Assembly (NCBI RefSeq): GCF_000383475.1
Contig: NZ_KB911459.1
Coordinates: 386,467-450,466, forward strand
Direction of reading: 5' to 3'
From: Microbacterium sp. 11MF
GTDB taxonomy: Bacteria; Actinomycetota; Actinomycetes; Actinomycetales; Microbacteriaceae
Length of the DNA: 64,000 bases
Positions 24,495-31,996 of this stretch are shown piece by piece. Below the pieces are notes generated by a model, which was not told the DNA's origin, made no database searches, and saw nothing but the letters and a program-made list of their open reading frames with translations. The position numbers and the translations under genes were made by a program. How positions within the stretch are numbered: the stretch's first letter is position 1; each line of letters begins with the position of its first letter.

Positions 24495-25576
24495 TCAGCT
24501 CGCAAGTTCATTCAAGTCGAACATGGGCGTGTCATAGGGCGAAGGGCTCGGTGCCAAGGGTGGAAGGAAACCGCATCTGCGCCATGAGAGATCCTGAAAG
24601 AATCCATGCGCGTCCTCGTCGAAAAGCACGGCGATACGCGCCACTAGCTCGACCGAGCCGCGGACGTCCCCGAGAGCACCAAACGTAGGGCGAAGAATTT
24701 GCCAGTCCGCTTCGAGCGGGGTGCCTTCCGAAAACTGCGCTTCAAAATGTACGACCGCGGCGAGGTCGTGCTCCCCTACGTAGACACCGCCCGGTCCAGA
24801 CCGCGACGTGATGCGAATGGCCGCATCGGCCCATTCGATTCCGACAAGGTCAACCTCGAACGGCCGGTGCGCCAGATCAAGATCCTGTGCTTCCGGTTCT
24901 AACGAATCCCGCTATCCCAGTCATGGAGCATTCTGTTCACCTCCTCGTCACGCGCTTCCTGCAACAGGTCGTCAAGGCTCTCCGCGCGCCATCCGAGATT
25001 GGCGATGAGCCACTTCGCCAAGTCACGCGCCAGCTCCACCGTTCCGGGCAGGACCGCAATCTCGGCGGCGCGCACATCGCTCAAACCGTCATCGCGATTG
25101 CTGAACGCTCGGTCGGCTGAAACCAGGACGACGTCGATGCCTTCCGAAGCCAACTCGACGGTGCTCGTCCAGACCAGGGAGTCGCGATAACCGCCGCCCT
25201 TGTCGTCGAACGGTGGAACCCGGTTCGTCGCACGGTGAACGAGTTCAGCGTGAGTCGCGCGGGGCCACGGGAGAGTCCGAAATCCGAGCACGAAGTCAAG
25301 TCGTGACCTCACGTACTCGCGGTAGTCGAACTCAGTAGGTTGGACGGGGAGGTTGCCGAGCCCAAGCCGCCTCCACTTTGCCTTCAACTTCTCGGAGTCG
25401 CTCAGAGCCTCCTCGACCTGACGACCGTGGTGGGCGACCAGCTCTTCGATAGCGACGACTGGTGTGCACACGTTCAATTGGCCCGTCGAGATGGCGAAGG
25501 CCAGCAGATGTGAACAAATACTATCCAGCCGGAAATCCCGCATCAGCTCGGTCGTATTTAGCACCAGAGTTTTCAA
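24495..25576 (-). pseudogene. DUF4935-type PIN-domain protein, split by a frameshift near 24907
   Basis: The first frame (24899-25576, TTG start, 225 aa) reads MKTLVLNTTELMRDF...PVVAIEELVAHH...FDDKGGGYRDSLVW...LVSADRAF, the order of a PIN_12/DUF4935 nuclease. The first metal Asp is Asn (LNT for LDT), so activity is doubtful. Directly after its stop, the minus-strand frame is open from 24911 to a TGA at 24495-24497 with no ATG, GTG or TTG at its beginning, yet reads like protein (EPEAQDLDLAHRPFEVDL, then EWADAAIRITSR). One extra G in the GGG at 24907-24909 fuses both into about 360 aa, the usual size of the family. Confidence 0.6.
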
Positions 25577-26036
25577 GACGGCTCAGCTCCGCTCCGCTCG
25601 CTCTAATCAGGCTCCACAACGCGACGTCGAGTGCTCGGGATCGAGAAGCGACGGCACGCCATCATCGTCTTAGAGCAATCTCCGGCGACTACGACACGAA
25701 AGCGGTGAACTTCGCCCGCAACCACGATCGCCGCCTCGACATACGGTCCGCTTGGGCCGAACGCCCGTCGGATCCGGCCGCGATGAAGTTCCGACGGCCT
25801 CAGTGAGTGCGACGCTGGATGACGCGAGTGCCGGGATCCGGGGGCGGAGCGCCCGGCGGCTTCGCGCCCGGACCCCCCGATGGTTGGCAGCGCAGTCATG
25901 TCAACTTCCGACTAGCATTCGACTGAAAGTCATCAGCCGCGAGAAGCCAAACACCTACGCCTCAATCGGCCCAGCACGGCCGACAGCCCCTGCCTCAAGG
26001 CTCCGCAAGCGCCCCTCACGGCGCGAACGAGCCTGT
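25577..26036. other. 460-bp gap, nothing recognised
   Basis: Between the divergent PIN and nuclease genes. No convincing ORF, repeat or RNA; several short frames look non-coding. It probably holds the promoters of both genes. Confidence 0.4.
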
Positions 26037-27131
26037 ATGAGTACGCCTTCCGTAGACGAAAGCAACATCCGCATGCCTGCATCGGCCCACAAGACTCCAC
26101 TGCCAACCTATGCGGAAATACGCACCTTTTACGATTCGTGGCGGTTCGAGCCTCACCCGGTCCCAATGGGATGGAAGCAGCATCGCGGCTATGCATTCGA
26201 GCACATATTGAACTCGCTGTTCACGCTCGAAGGTCTTCGCCCGCGAACCAACTATCGCCCTGCCGGAGAGGAGATTGATGGATCGCTAATTGTTGATCAC
26301 CGTATCTATCTTCTCGAAGCCAAGTGGTGGGGCGCAGCGCTCCCCGCGTCAGCGCTGTACGCGTTTAAAGGAAAGATCGACGGAAAGCTCGCCGGAACGC
26401 TCGGGATCGTCATTTCACAATCCGGGTTCGCGGATGATGCGGTCGACGCACTCGTCTCCGGGAAGGGCGTGAACATGATCCTGTTCGATTCTTCGGATCT
26501 CGAAACGATCCTGAGCGAACAAATGAGTTTCGCAGACGCCCTCCGCCAGAAACTCAGATACGCCGCCGAATTCGGCCAGCCGTTCTCACCGCTTCGCGCA
26601 AACGCAGCACCGTCCGCGACCTCAACCCCCGACCACGAGACCGCTCAACGCCCGGCATCGGCGCCTGTCAACGTGATCGTCGAGGGCCCAGCGGACGAAG
26701 CCGGCTTGCGAGAGTTGCTGAATACTCTCTCGCCCCGAGTGTCGGCACGGACGGCGATCTGGCCTGCGCGAGGAGTGTCGAACCTCATCCCTTTGAGTCT
26801 CTCGCTGGCGCAGAAGGGTGTCTCGGACGTAGACATCTTCGTTGACTCCGGTCTCCTCGAGCCGAGTGTCGTTGAGGAAATAGCAACTGGCGCGCGAGAT
26901 TCGGGAGCGAATCTGATTACGTTCGCCCCGTCATTCATCGATGTTCTCGAACGAGCATGCGAAACCGACTACTACAACCTCGTACCGGCGACCGGGATAC
27001 CGGCAAAGCACGCGCGCCGAATGGCACAGCACACCAATAGCGAGTTGCTCTGGGAAGCGAGCCCCGAACTTCATGGATGGTGGCTGCAGCGAACTGCCAA
27101 CCTCACCGAGCGGCCGGAGGACTCAGCGTAG
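26037..27131 (+). CDS. Restriction endonuclease-like (Mrr-type) PD-(D/E)XK nuclease fused to a TOPRIM-like domain
   Basis: 364 aa. Residues 50-150 form a PD-(D/E)XK core: GYAFEHILNSLF, then EEIDGSL (Asp81), YLLEAKW (Glu94-Ala-Lys96), a helix and GIVISQSGF, as in restriction endonucleases that act on modified or foreign DNA. After a low-complexity linker (about 185-210), VNVIVEGPADEAGL (Glu216) and VDIFVDSG (Asp266, Asp270) match the first strand and acidic strand of a TOPRIM-like fold, though the second Asp of DxD is Ser. No helicase or methylase partner adjoins. Probably a standalone defence nuclease. No clear ribosome-binding site before the ATG. Confidence 0.8.
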   Translation: MSTPSVDESNIRMPASAHKTPLPTYAEIRTFYDSWRFEPHPVPMGWKQHRGYAFEHILNSLFTLEGLRPRTNYRPAGEEIDGSLIVDHRIYLLEAKWWGAALPASALYAFKGKIDGKLAGTLGIVISQSGFADDAVDALVSGKGVNMILFDSSDLETILSEQMSFADALRQKLRYAAEFGQPFSPLRANAAPSATSTPDHETAQRPASAPVNVIVEGPADEAGLRELLNTLSPRVSARTAIWPARGVSNLIPLSLSLAQKGVSDVDIFVDSGLLEPSVVEEIATGARDSGANLITFAPSFIDVLERACETDYYNLVPATGIPAKHARRMAQHTNSELLWEASPELHGWWLQRTANLTERPEDSA

Positions 27132-27526
27132 GCCGCCGATCGTCTGCTTCGTGACGGACTTGTCGAAACATAGACGCTGTCGGCCACGGCACGCGGTCGC
27201 GAGATCGCTCAGCGCTCCAGACACTCGCGGCCGATGGATGCCAATGCCCGCTACTCGCATCTGGATCTGATGTCCGCGCTCCGCGCGGCGGGGGAGCACC
27301 GTCGGCACCGTGACTACTAGTGTTGCCGCGCAGATCGGCCCGAGTCCGGCAGCGGAAAATGCACGCCGAAAGATGGTTTCGCACCACGTTTCTGGCCTGC
27401 GATCTGGGCACGCGGTCATGCCTCGGCCGTAAACGATCGTTGCCGGCAGGTGCCCGGTTGAGATGAATCTCAGATTGGGCGCGACTGTAGGGATGGCGCT
27501 CGCACGTCGGAGTCGCGCGGCGTAAC
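27132..27526. other. 395-bp gap, nothing supported
   Basis: Contains only short frames without recognisable domains. One ends RYSHLDLMSALRAAGE, faintly like the end of a tyrosine recombinase, but upstream frames do not support a gene. Confidence 0.35.
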
Positions 27527-27694
27527 GTGACATCCGTGGATCCGTTCGACGATGCACAGCAGCCTCGGTGCCCGGTGTGCGGGACCGTGTTGCAGACCGC
27601 AAGGCGTGGCTTCATGTGCCGCGCATGCAATCTCACCTTTGTCGACGCGATCGCAGTAGCGGAAGGGTCTGCCGCACGGATAGGTGACATCTGA
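27527..27694 (+). CDS. Zinc-ribbon miniprotein
   Basis: 55 aa from GTG 27527 (or 52 aa from GTG 27536): a short acidic N-terminus, then CPVCGTVLQTARRGFMCRAC, two CxxC knuckles spaced 13 residues apart as in small rubredoxin-like zinc ribbons, and a hydrophobic helix. Too short for usual gene calling but the knuckle spacing supports it. Lies just upstream of an IS3-family remnant. Role unknown. Confidence 0.55.
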   Translation: MTSVDPFDDAQQPRCPVCGTVLQTARRGFMCRACNLTFVDAIAVAEGSAARIGDI

Positions 27695-27733
27695 GTTGGG
27701 TTGCCCGGGAGGGCGCCCTGGAAGGATGTCATT

Positions 27734-28008
27734 GTGCCCAAGCCTTATCCGAGTGAGTTCCGCGATGATGTTGTGCGCGTCGCCAGGGGTCGCGAGCCTG
27801 GCGTGACCATCGAGCAGATTGCGACCGATTTCGGTGTCCACCCGATGACCCTCACGAAGTGGTTGCGGCGCGCTGCGGTCGAGGAGGGCGCGAAGCCGGG
27901 CGTGACGCGATCCGAAGGCGCCGAGCTGCGCGAGGCGCGGAAGCGGATCCGGTTGCTGCAGGAGGTCGAGGTGCTGCGGCGTGCGGCAGCATATCTGTCG
28001 CAGGCGAA
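27734..28008 (+). mobile_element. IS3-family transposase orfA remnant
   Basis: From GTG 27734: KPYPSEFRDDVVRVAR, IEQIATDFGVHPMTLTKWLRRA (HTH) and a leucine-zipper end reading LLQEVEVLRRAAAYLSQA, the orfA pattern of IS3-family elements. Relatives have LLEQENEVLRRA, so residues are missing, and the conserved end after AYLSQA is replaced by unrelated sequence. No orfB (DDE) follows. A decayed fragment marking past mobility in the island. Confidence 0.8.
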
Positions 28009-28226
28009 ATTCCAAGCCGCCCCAGCCGTCACGTGGACGCATCCAGGGGTGCTCGATGCATCGCGAGATCTCGAGCGCCGCGCTACGCGTTCTCGGGGTT
28101 TGAGAAGCTTCCCGCCCTGCTCGTGCCGCCCCTCAATCGGACGTTGCAACTATACGGATCCACGTTTCCAAGGCCGGTGCCCAAGGCGCTCTACGGAGCA
28201 TGAGGACGGGAGTCCGACCGCTCTGT

Positions 28227-28493
28227 CTAGACGCCGGGATATCCAACTCGGGTGGCGATGCCGTTCCATTCGTCGATCTTTTCGACGAGCATGTTGCTTA
28301 ATTCTCGCGCCGTGGTCGAGTGCAGGTAGTGCTTGACGCCGTGGATCGTCACCTCGATGCACTCGTCCTCGTCATCGTCGGTCAGCTGCACACCGACGTG
28401 ACCGTAGGGCCAGTTCTGGGGAACCTCGGGCTCGTGAGTCTCGGTCACCACATTGCCGCTCCGTTCCCGCTTGAGGCGGCTCGCCTTGCCCAT
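28227..28493 (-). CDS. Small hypothetical acidic protein
   Basis: 88 aa with a basic N-terminus (MGKASRLKRERSG), an acidic patch (TDDDEDE) and a C-terminal segment (VTIHGVKHYLHSTTARELSNMLVEKIDEWN) likely to fold as strand-helix. GAGGA at good spacing before the ATG. Not recognised; 45 bp downstream of the coiled-coil gene on the same strand, possibly co-transcribed with it. Confidence 0.6.
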   Translation of the reverse strand: MGKASRLKRERSGNVVTETHEPEVPQNWPYGHVGVQLTDDDEDECIEVTIHGVKHYLHSTTARELSNMLVEKIDEWNGIATRVGYPGV

Positions 28494-28538
28494 GCTCGTT
28501 CCTCATCCCCGCATTGCGTCGGTTGCTGGCGGCGCTCG

Positions 28539-29738
28539 TCAGTTCGGTCCAGGTCCGAGTTTGGTTGCCCTCGAAGCCGCATCTGCACCTTTGCCGATGG
28601 TATCTACGATCTGATTCAGCTGTTCATTAGTGGGGCCAGCATGCTTCGCAGCATCGCGGCTGCTGAAGCGAGACAGCGTGTTCTTGATGAACACTGTGTC
28701 TCCGAGCACGCGACGGACCTCGCTGCGCTCAGCGTCGTCTGCACCGGCGTAAAACGGCTCGAGGGCCGCCAGCGCCAACTTCACGTCCTCGGCGCTGTCG
28801 GCCTCCCGGAAGTGCCGGCGCGCCTCAATCGTGAGGAATGATCCGACGCCGGCAAGGGCAAGGACTAGTGCGCCGCGGAGGACGCCGTCTCCTACGGTCA
28901 GCGTCAAATCCTTGTCGATGGCGATCCAGAGAATCCAGCCGCCGACCAAGACGGCGAGAGCGAAGAACACGAAGGACGCCCAGCGCAGACTGTGGGCGTT
29001 CCACCGCTCTCGCTTCGCACGCCCCGCCCAGTCGGCGGCGGTGAGGTGACCGGCTGCCTGCTCCACCAGACGTCGTCCCGTCAGCGCAGCGGCTGAGAGC
29101 AACTGGACGTGAGCCGCCATCTCGGAGTCGAGCTCGATGTCCCGAGCATCGCGGTCCTGTTTCCACGTCGCGAGGTCGGCTTCCCATTCTCGACGGAGTT
29201 GTTCGTCAGCAGTGCTGACGACCTGGGCGATCGTAGCCGCGTCTGCGGTGAGCCTCTCGTGCTGACCATCTATCTTCTTGGTGAGCACGGCGAGCTCCGC
29301 GGTCTTGGCCTTCACCTCGTCGTTGAGCGCCGACACGGATGCGCGAAGTTCGTCGAGCTCCAGCTGGCGAGCGGCAACGGCGGTGTCGAGAGCAGCGACG
29401 TACGACTCATTGATCTGACGCGGTGGCGGGCCCGGTAGGTCACGCACCCTCGTGCGCAGGTCGTTCATGTAGGACTGCTGCGACCACGACCGGAACGACT
29501 GTTCGTCTGTAGCTAGCTGATTCAGGTTGTCGCGGATCACGTTGAGAACGTCGTCGTAGAGCGTCGGTTGTGGGTTGGACTTCGACTTCGCGGCAGCCTC
29601 CAGCATGGTGAGGACCTCGCGGCGGTCGTCCTCGAGTGGCTGCTGGGAGTACTTGACCGTGTCCAGCGCTCCGAGCTTTAGGTCGATCAGCCCCCACACC
29701 TCGTGCTGTCTATACCGCTCGATCTGCGTCTGTGCCAT
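28539..29738 (-). CDS. Coiled-coil protein with a central membrane hairpin
   Basis: 399 aa. Residues about 110-210 are heptad-rich (LDTAVAARQLELDELRASVSALNDEVKAKTAELAVL), then two TM helices (SFVFFALAVLVGGWILWIAI and VLRGALVLALAGVGSFLTI) and a cytosolic helical tail. A -10-like TAGATT lies 6 nt before the ATG with no Shine-Dalgarno, suggesting a leaderless mRNA. Family not recognised. Membrane-tethered coiled coils inside defence islands are sometimes effectors; that is inference. Confidence 0.7.
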   Translation of the reverse strand: MAQTQIERYRQHEVWGLIDLKLGALDTVKYSQQPLEDDRREVLTMLEAAAKSKSNPQPTLYDDVLNVIRDNLNQLATDEQSFRSWSQQSYMNDLRTRVRDLPGPPPRQINESYVAALDTAVAARQLELDELRASVSALNDEVKAKTAELAVLTKKIDGQHERLTADAATIAQVVSTADEQLRREWEADLATWKQDRDARDIELDSEMAAHVQLLSAAALTGRRLVEQAAGHLTAADWAGRAKRERWNAHSLRWASFVFFALAVLVGGWILWIAIDKDLTLTVGDGVLRGALVLALAGVGSFLTIEARRHFREADSAEDVKLALAALEPFYAGADDAERSEVRRVLGDTVFIKNTLSRFSSRDAAKHAGPTNEQLNQIVDTIGKGADAASRATKLGPGPN

Positions 29739-29885
29739 GAATGGAATCTATCGGCGATCACTGACGCTGCTACTGCGACGTGCGCGAGCTAGCTCCCGGG
29801 CGCGATCTTGCACTCGCTGATGGCGATCGCACGTGCGATCGCTGTACGCCTCGTACCCGGATCGGGCAGTGCCCGCAGAGGGGTC

Positions 29886-30041
29886 GGCGCCCTCGCCGAC
29901 GTGCACGACTGGTCGCGCTACCGGGAGGATCCGATCGGGCGCCTCACCAGCACGGTCCGCTGGGTCATCACGCTCACCTACGGGGCGACGACGCAGCCCA
30001 ATGCCGAGACGGCCCGCGTCGGGCGCTTCCACTGCCGCGTG
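29886..30041 (+). pseudogene. Fragment of a DUF2236 (MpaB-like) gene
   Basis: 156 bp aligning without gaps to 35242-35397 in the intact DUF2236 gene: HDWSRYREDPIGRLTSTVRWVITLTYG matches HDWSRYRDDPIGRLTGTVRWVIALTYG. Similarity stops abruptly on both sides and there is no proper start. Either a leftover of a second copy truncated at the island's right edge or a partial duplication. Confidence 0.8.
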
Positions 30042-30136
30042 CTGTGGAACCGGAATGCCGACTTGGTCAAGCTTGGCTGAGATGCGGCATCCGTTAGCCT
30101 GACATTCACACGGCGCGACGAGCAGGGGAGGCGAGC

Positions 30137-30412
30137 ATGATCCACGACTTCTTGCATGTCGTCCTCGAGGTCCTTGGACTGCTTGTCGCCGTCGACCCGT
30201 CGGCGACCGGCTCGGCTCTCACCGTCGCTCTCCTCGCGCTCGCCGTCCTCACGCTCGCGCTTCTCGCGACCACCGTGAACGCCGCGGGGCGCGGAGCGGC
30301 ACCGCATCCCACCCGTCGCATCGAACTCACCGCGCCGCTCGCACAGAGCGATCCCGATGCGCCCGGACACATCCGCCGTCGCGGGCCCAGTCAGGTGACT
30401 GCGGCCGCGTAG
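30137..30412 (+). CDS. DUF6412-like membrane protein upstream of YidC
   Basis: 91 aa with a TM segment (ALTVALLALAVLTLALLATTV) and a basic, Pro-rich tail (HPTRRIELTAPLAQSDPDAPGHIRRRGP). Small proteins of this form precede a short YidC-type gene in Microbacteriaceae. GGAGG upstream of the ATG. Likely works with or is co-regulated with the insertase downstream. Confidence 0.7.
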   Translation: MIHDFLHVVLEVLGLLVAVDPSATGSALTVALLALAVLTLALLATTVNAAGRGAAPHPTRRIELTAPLAQSDPDAPGHIRRRGPSQVTAAA

Positions 30413-30496
30413 CGTCGAACCGTCCGGGCACTGCGTGCCCCGGCATCCGTTCGCGGCCGATCAGCCGACCCTGATCGCTCCGACGAACGGAACCCC

Positions 30497-31219
30497 GTGG
30501 ACATCACCACCCTGCCTGTCATCTCCACCCTGCTCGACCTCACCTCCCGCGGCCTCATCGGCCTGACCTCGCTCCTCACCCCGTGGACGGGAGCGTTCGC
30601 GGGCGCGCTCGCCATCGTGCTCGTGACCCTGGCGGTGCGGGCGGCGCTCATCCCCGCTGGCATCGCCCAAGCCAGAGCCGACAAAGCGCGCATCCGCCTC
30701 GCGCCGCGCCTGCGTGAACTCCAGACCCGCTACCGAAGCGACCGGGAACGCCTGCAGCGCGAAACCATGGAGCTCTACCGCTCCGAGAACGTGTCGCCGT
30801 TCGCCAGCTGTCTGCCGATCCTCATCCAGGCGCCGATCGTCGGCCTGCTGTACTCCGTGTTCATCCACCCGAACCTCGCCGGGCACACCAACGAGCTGCT
30901 GTCGCAAACCCTGCTCGGCGTTCCGCTCGGCACGAGCCTGTTTCACGCCGTCTTGACCGGAACCGCCGGTGTCGCGACCTGGCTCGTAATCGGATGCCTC
31001 GTGCTCGCGATCGCGGCGGTGGGGGAGATCACGCGGCGGGCGTTTCGGATCACGCCGGTGGAGGGGGTGCCGGGTGTTCCGGTGGCGATGCTCGGAGCGC
31101 TGCAGTTCATGACCGCGGTGGTGGCGGTGTTCGTGCCGCTCGCGGCGGGGATCTACCTGCTGACGACGGTCACGTGGACGCTGGGGCAGCGGTTGGTGCT
31201 CAGACGGGTCTTCGGATGA
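30497..31219 (+). CDS. YidC/Oxa1-family membrane protein insertase (short paralogue)
   Basis: 240 aa, GTG start. Conserved core: TM1 after LLTPWTGAFAGALAIVLVTLAVRAALIP, a cytosolic coiled loop (ARADKARIRLAPRLRELQTRYRSDRERLQRETMELYRSENVSPFASCLPILIQAPIVGLLYSVF), then four more TM helices. The Arg in TM1 (VRAALIP) is at the position of the hydrophilic-groove Arg. Inserts and folds membrane proteins with or without Sec. No lipoprotein signal and no long basic tail, so it is a second, non-housekeeping copy. Confidence 0.88.
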   Translation: MDITTLPVISTLLDLTSRGLIGLTSLLTPWTGAFAGALAIVLVTLAVRAALIPAGIAQARADKARIRLAPRLRELQTRYRSDRERLQRETMELYRSENVSPFASCLPILIQAPIVGLLYSVFIHPNLAGHTNELLSQTLLGVPLGTSLFHAVLTGTAGVATWLVIGCLVLAIAAVGEITRRAFRITPVEGVPGVPVAMLGALQFMTAVVAVFVPLAAGIYLLTTVTWTLGQRLVLRRVFG

Positions 31220-31250
31220 CGCGCACCCAAACCGGCGCAGACTCCCGGCC

Positions 31251-31874
31251 CTACTCGGACGACCAGCCCGCCGCGATGCGGGTGCATTCCGCTCGCTTCG
31301 CGGCGAGGTCGACGAGGTCCCGTTCGAAAGCCGCGACCTTCGGGTCGAGGTGATCGTCCGCGGTCCGGTGCCTCGCCAAAAGGTCGAGATTGGCTCGCGC
31401 CGTGTGGTTCGTGCCCTCGAGCGCCGCCCGCAGAGCCTCCACCGCGACGCGCAGATCCGCCTCGACGTGCGGGTTGCCGATGTCGGCCAGCAGCCTGACC
31501 TCCTCGAGGAGGGATGCCGCGACCCGGCCGACGTCCAGTGCCGACGCGACGGCGACGACCGTCGCGTCCCGAACCGCCCGCTCGCGGTCGGGACCCTGGT
31601 CCATCGCGAGAGCCGCACCGAAAGCCGCGGACCGGACGCCGTCTTCCTCGGCGGCATCCAGCGCCAGGCGCCGCGTGCGGCTCAATCGTTGCTCGGCCTG
31701 TCGAGCCTCGGGGTCATCGTCGGTGTATGCCGCCACCATTCCCAGCAACCCTGCGGCGATGCCCGTCATCACGCCGCAGGCGGCTCCACCACCCGGTGCC
31801 CCCTTCGCCTGCGCGAGACGGTCCACCCATTCCGCGACCGGCGTCTCCGCGGGGTCGATGTCATCGCTGGCCAT
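31251..31874 (-). CDS. Cyclodeaminase/cyclohydrolase family protein (FTCD_C)
   Basis: 207 aa, all-helical. N-terminal APGGGAACGVMTGIAAGLLGMVAAYT matches the FTCD C-terminal family's PGGGS.AA signature; later NPHVEADLRVAVEALRAALEGTNHTARANLDLL is typical. Related to formiminotetrahydrofolate cyclodeaminase and methenyl-THF cyclohydrolase, used in one-carbon metabolism. No partner folate gene adjoins, so the specific reaction is uncertain. Confidence 0.85.
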   Translation of the reverse strand: MASDDIDPAETPVAEWVDRLAQAKGAPGGGAACGVMTGIAAGLLGMVAAYTDDDPEARQAEQRLSRTRRLALDAAEEDGVRSAAFGAALAMDQGPDRERAVRDATVVAVASALDVGRVAASLLEEVRLLADIGNPHVEADLRVAVEALRAALEGTNHTARANLDLLARHRTADDHLDPKVAAFERDLVDLAAKRAECTRIAAGWSSE

Positions 31875-31996
31875 GCGACGACGCTACCCGTGCGGCTCCC
31901 GGTGACGAAGCCGGGGGAGGGGCCGGCGAGCATACGTCCGCGGTCGCCCACTGCAACCCTTCGAGGCGAAAAGACACCGTGATCTACCGTGACATC

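Noticed and set aside
24699..24902. 67-aa plus-strand frame
   Set aside because: It overlaps the far more protein-like minus-strand frame after the PIN gene and resembles nothing.
27230..27320. Possible tyrosine-recombinase C-terminus (RYSHLDLMSALRAAG)
   Set aside because: Only a few residues fit and no catalytic Arg-His-Arg region is readable upstream in any frame.
30423..30441. Short hairpin between the DUF6412-like and YidC genes
   Set aside because: One bulge and a tiny loop; could fold but gives no clear terminator, and the two genes are expected to be co-expressed.
18760..31000. Direct repeat of the tRNA 3' end as an attR site
   Set aside because: I searched for GTTCGAGTCCCTCC-like sequence near the island's right edge and saw none; a diverged copy cannot be excluded.
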